From positions 40,094,409 to 40,158,408 of the forward strand of contig OX637397.1 of NCBI GenBank assembly GCA_951799425.1: a DNA stretch of 64,000 bases, written 5' to 3'. The position numbers were made by a program, and so were the translations under genes. This DNA comes from Ilex aquifolium. Its lineage: Eukaryota > Streptophyta > Magnoliopsida > Aquifoliales > Aquifoliaceae. Of the stretch, positions 62,262 through 64,000 are shown piece after piece (the stretch's first letter is position 1; each line of letters opens with the position of its first letter). Below the pieces are notes generated by a model. The model was not told where the DNA came from. It worked only from the letters and a program-made list of their open reading frames with translations, and made no database searches.

Positions 62262-63066
62262 CTCAGTGTTTTAAAACCCGACTGGTTAACCCGGAAAACA
62301 AGTACCTAAACCGGACAGATTTTTAATTGTTTGAACAATTAGCCAACCACCAAATCGTCCAAACCGGTCATTTTTTGAATGACCCGTTGAAAACCGGACG
62401 GTTTCCTCAAAACTTCTTTCTTTCAGTCTAAAAGTGTACTAAATTTTTTATTAAACTTTAGAAATCAGGTGGTCCATTTGGCTTGCCTCATCAACAGTAG
62501 TTGACAGAAGTCATCAAGCTTTGAACAACTTTAACTCTCCAGACAGAATTGTTATTTTATAGACACACTAGTCATAAACCGTGCTTGAAAGAACGAGGAA
62601 AGATAAAATTTGACCGCCCAAAAAATTAATCTCATTATATTAAATTTTTTTAATATGTGTATATTAATGTTTAAAATAAAAATTATATTAAACTACAAAT
62701 TAATCAAATATTAAATGATTGAACATGTAACAAAAATGAGTGATGTGATGTTTTTAGGGGAAAAATATGTAAGAGATAAAGATTCAAGTTGTTATGTGTT
62801 TATTATATTAAAGAAAAATATTCAATGCTTATTAGTGAAATTTTTTATGCTCTAAACAAATTAATGAATTGGAGATATTTTTTATCCGTCTATTGCATTT
62901 ACTATACCATCAAATATGTTATTTTTATAAATATTATAATCTTGTTGCATATTTATTATTATTAATTATATGATTGATTCGACCGATTGACCTACGGTTA
63001 AACCAGTAACGCATTGACCTGTTCCTTTACTGAGTTGATGGCCGGGCCGGATTTTAAAACTATAGT
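62262..63066. mobile_element. Candidate hAT-like non-autonomous element
   Basis: Ends with imperfect inverted TTTTAAAACCCG / CCGGATTTTAAAAC, rich in ACCGG/CCGGT near both ends (AACCCGG, AAACCGG, GGGCCGG). GTCTCA occurs next to both ends, consistent with a decayed 8-bp duplication. The interior is AT-rich and non-coding. Confidence 0.5.
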
Positions 63067-64000
63067 CTCATGTCATCACACTTGAGTAGCATTCGTTTAA
63101 ATTGCGTAACAAAGGTGGTCGGGTGTATCTCAAGTCATCGCACTTGAGTAGCGTTTTTTGAAAATTTGAGAGTAAAATGATACAACTTGCAAACTTAATA
63201 GATCAAAGTGATACAAATGGCAAACTCGAATGACCAGAGCGATCTCTCAAGTGTGGTCAAAGCAAGACCGCACCCTTGTCTAACGATAACTGACTAGTGT
63301 TTAAAGAGAACGTATACTTTTGATTGAAAAGAAGAAAAAAACAAGAATTTGGAAAAAAAGTGTATACTACTTGTCGTTAGCTAGCTCACTAACAAAATCA
63401 GCCCAAATTGTATGTGTTTGCCCTTGGTTTACGCAGATCAGGGGCCTAGCTAACATATGAAGAACCTCACTTTTTGGAATATTGATCAACAAAACCCCAA
63501 TGTATTCTTTCTATAGGCGGCTTGCTTGGAAGACAGGAAATCTGAATGTGCCTTAAGGAAATTTGGCGCAAAGCGAAGAGATTGGATACACAGTTCTCTA
63601 TAGGAATCGCCCCCTGTACGAGAAATTGTTATGAACTGACAAGGTCTAATCCCCTCCCCCCGGAACACCATCTGAAAGAGTGAAATCAAGCTATCTCTTT
63701 ACTGATTTTCATCCTTATGTTACGACAAAAGTTGAAAGCTTGACTGACTAAACTGACAAAAAAATTAGAACCAAAGTGATCCAACTCCATACCTGAGAGA
63801 CTATTTCTTTGTTTTACCATTTGCAAAACTATCACTCATCCAAAATACACAGAAATACCTATAGAAGAAAACATATCCAGTAAATTGAGTCCAAACACAA
63901 AGTTAACACTACTACATAGATTCATCCCATTACAACTAAGGCCATAAATCAAACTTCCTACTGATTTTGGTGAATTGAAATATATGCATTAGTCCCAAAC
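63067..64000. other. Right-end intergenic stretch, no gene
   Basis: A short imperfect repeat TCATCACACTTGAGTAGC / TCATCGCACTTGAGTAGC lies at about 63075 and 63137. No reading frame with family support was seen. Confidence 0.5.

Noticed and set aside
63486-63689. 67-codon minus-strand frame near the right edge
   Set aside because: The peptide is not recognised, it is short, and no splice or flanking evidence supports it.
1-64000. Possibility that the RdRP sequences are integrated viral polymerases
   Set aside because: The introns, RRM-like N-terminus and DLDGD motif are those of eukaryotic cellular RDR proteins, not viral RdRPs, which carry GDD-type motifs.

Overview
This is plant nuclear DNA, most likely from a eudicot. 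It is AT-rich, its genes have GT-AG introns, and it carries plant transposon families (Tat-type Ty3/gypsy, hAT, Mutator-like, Helitron, copia). The host genes recognised are plant RDR1 (RNA-dependent RNA polymerase, RDR-alpha clade), a FAM136A-like (DUF842) protein, a GCD1-like mitochondrial protein, and the 3' part of an unrecognised conserved protein. The species cannot be named from this sequence alone. No tRNA, rRNA or CRISPR array was recognised.

RDR1 is present three times, all on the + strand. Copy C (52132-61418) is complete: four coding exons, 1119 residues, with the DLDGD catalytic motif. Copy A (1-4062) enters from the left edge and keeps the catalytic half, but has a changed conserved Trp and an early stop. 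Copy B (exon 42248-43084) is only the last exon plus part of intron 3 and the 3' flank. A and B share about 4 kb (1977-5840 and 40934-44979) and are more alike than either is to C. The cluster probably arose by segmental duplication followed by transposon-mediated breakage.

From 5841 to about 13.7 kb lies a decayed minus-strand Tat-lineage retrotransposon (gag, protease, RT, two RNase H domains, integrase). It carries a 1.9 kb Mutator-like element with a 9-bp target duplication, and that element contains a 547-bp hAT element with an 8-bp target duplication. From 13.8 to 19.6 kb there are a 142-bp tandem duplication, a well-bounded 2684-bp solo LTR (TSD CATGA) containing a GGTACC-rich array, and the probable 3' end of a copia element. 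From 20 to 34 kb lie the FAM136A-like gene (+), a second copy of the hAT family inside an LTR, a hairpin MITE, two exons of an unknown gene (-), a dead hAT transposase and the GCD1-like gene (-).

From 34.4 to 40.9 kb come a candidate Helitron, the LTR, minisatellite and gag pieces of another Tat element, and two pieces of the GCD1 locus in swapped order next to RDR1-B. From 45 to 52 kb the sequence is AT-rich and mostly unassigned, with a decayed zinc-knuckle fragment. RDR1 copies ssRNA into dsRNA for siRNA production in antiviral silencing. The FAM136A-like and GCD1-like genes are unrelated housekeeping genes of mitochondrial type.
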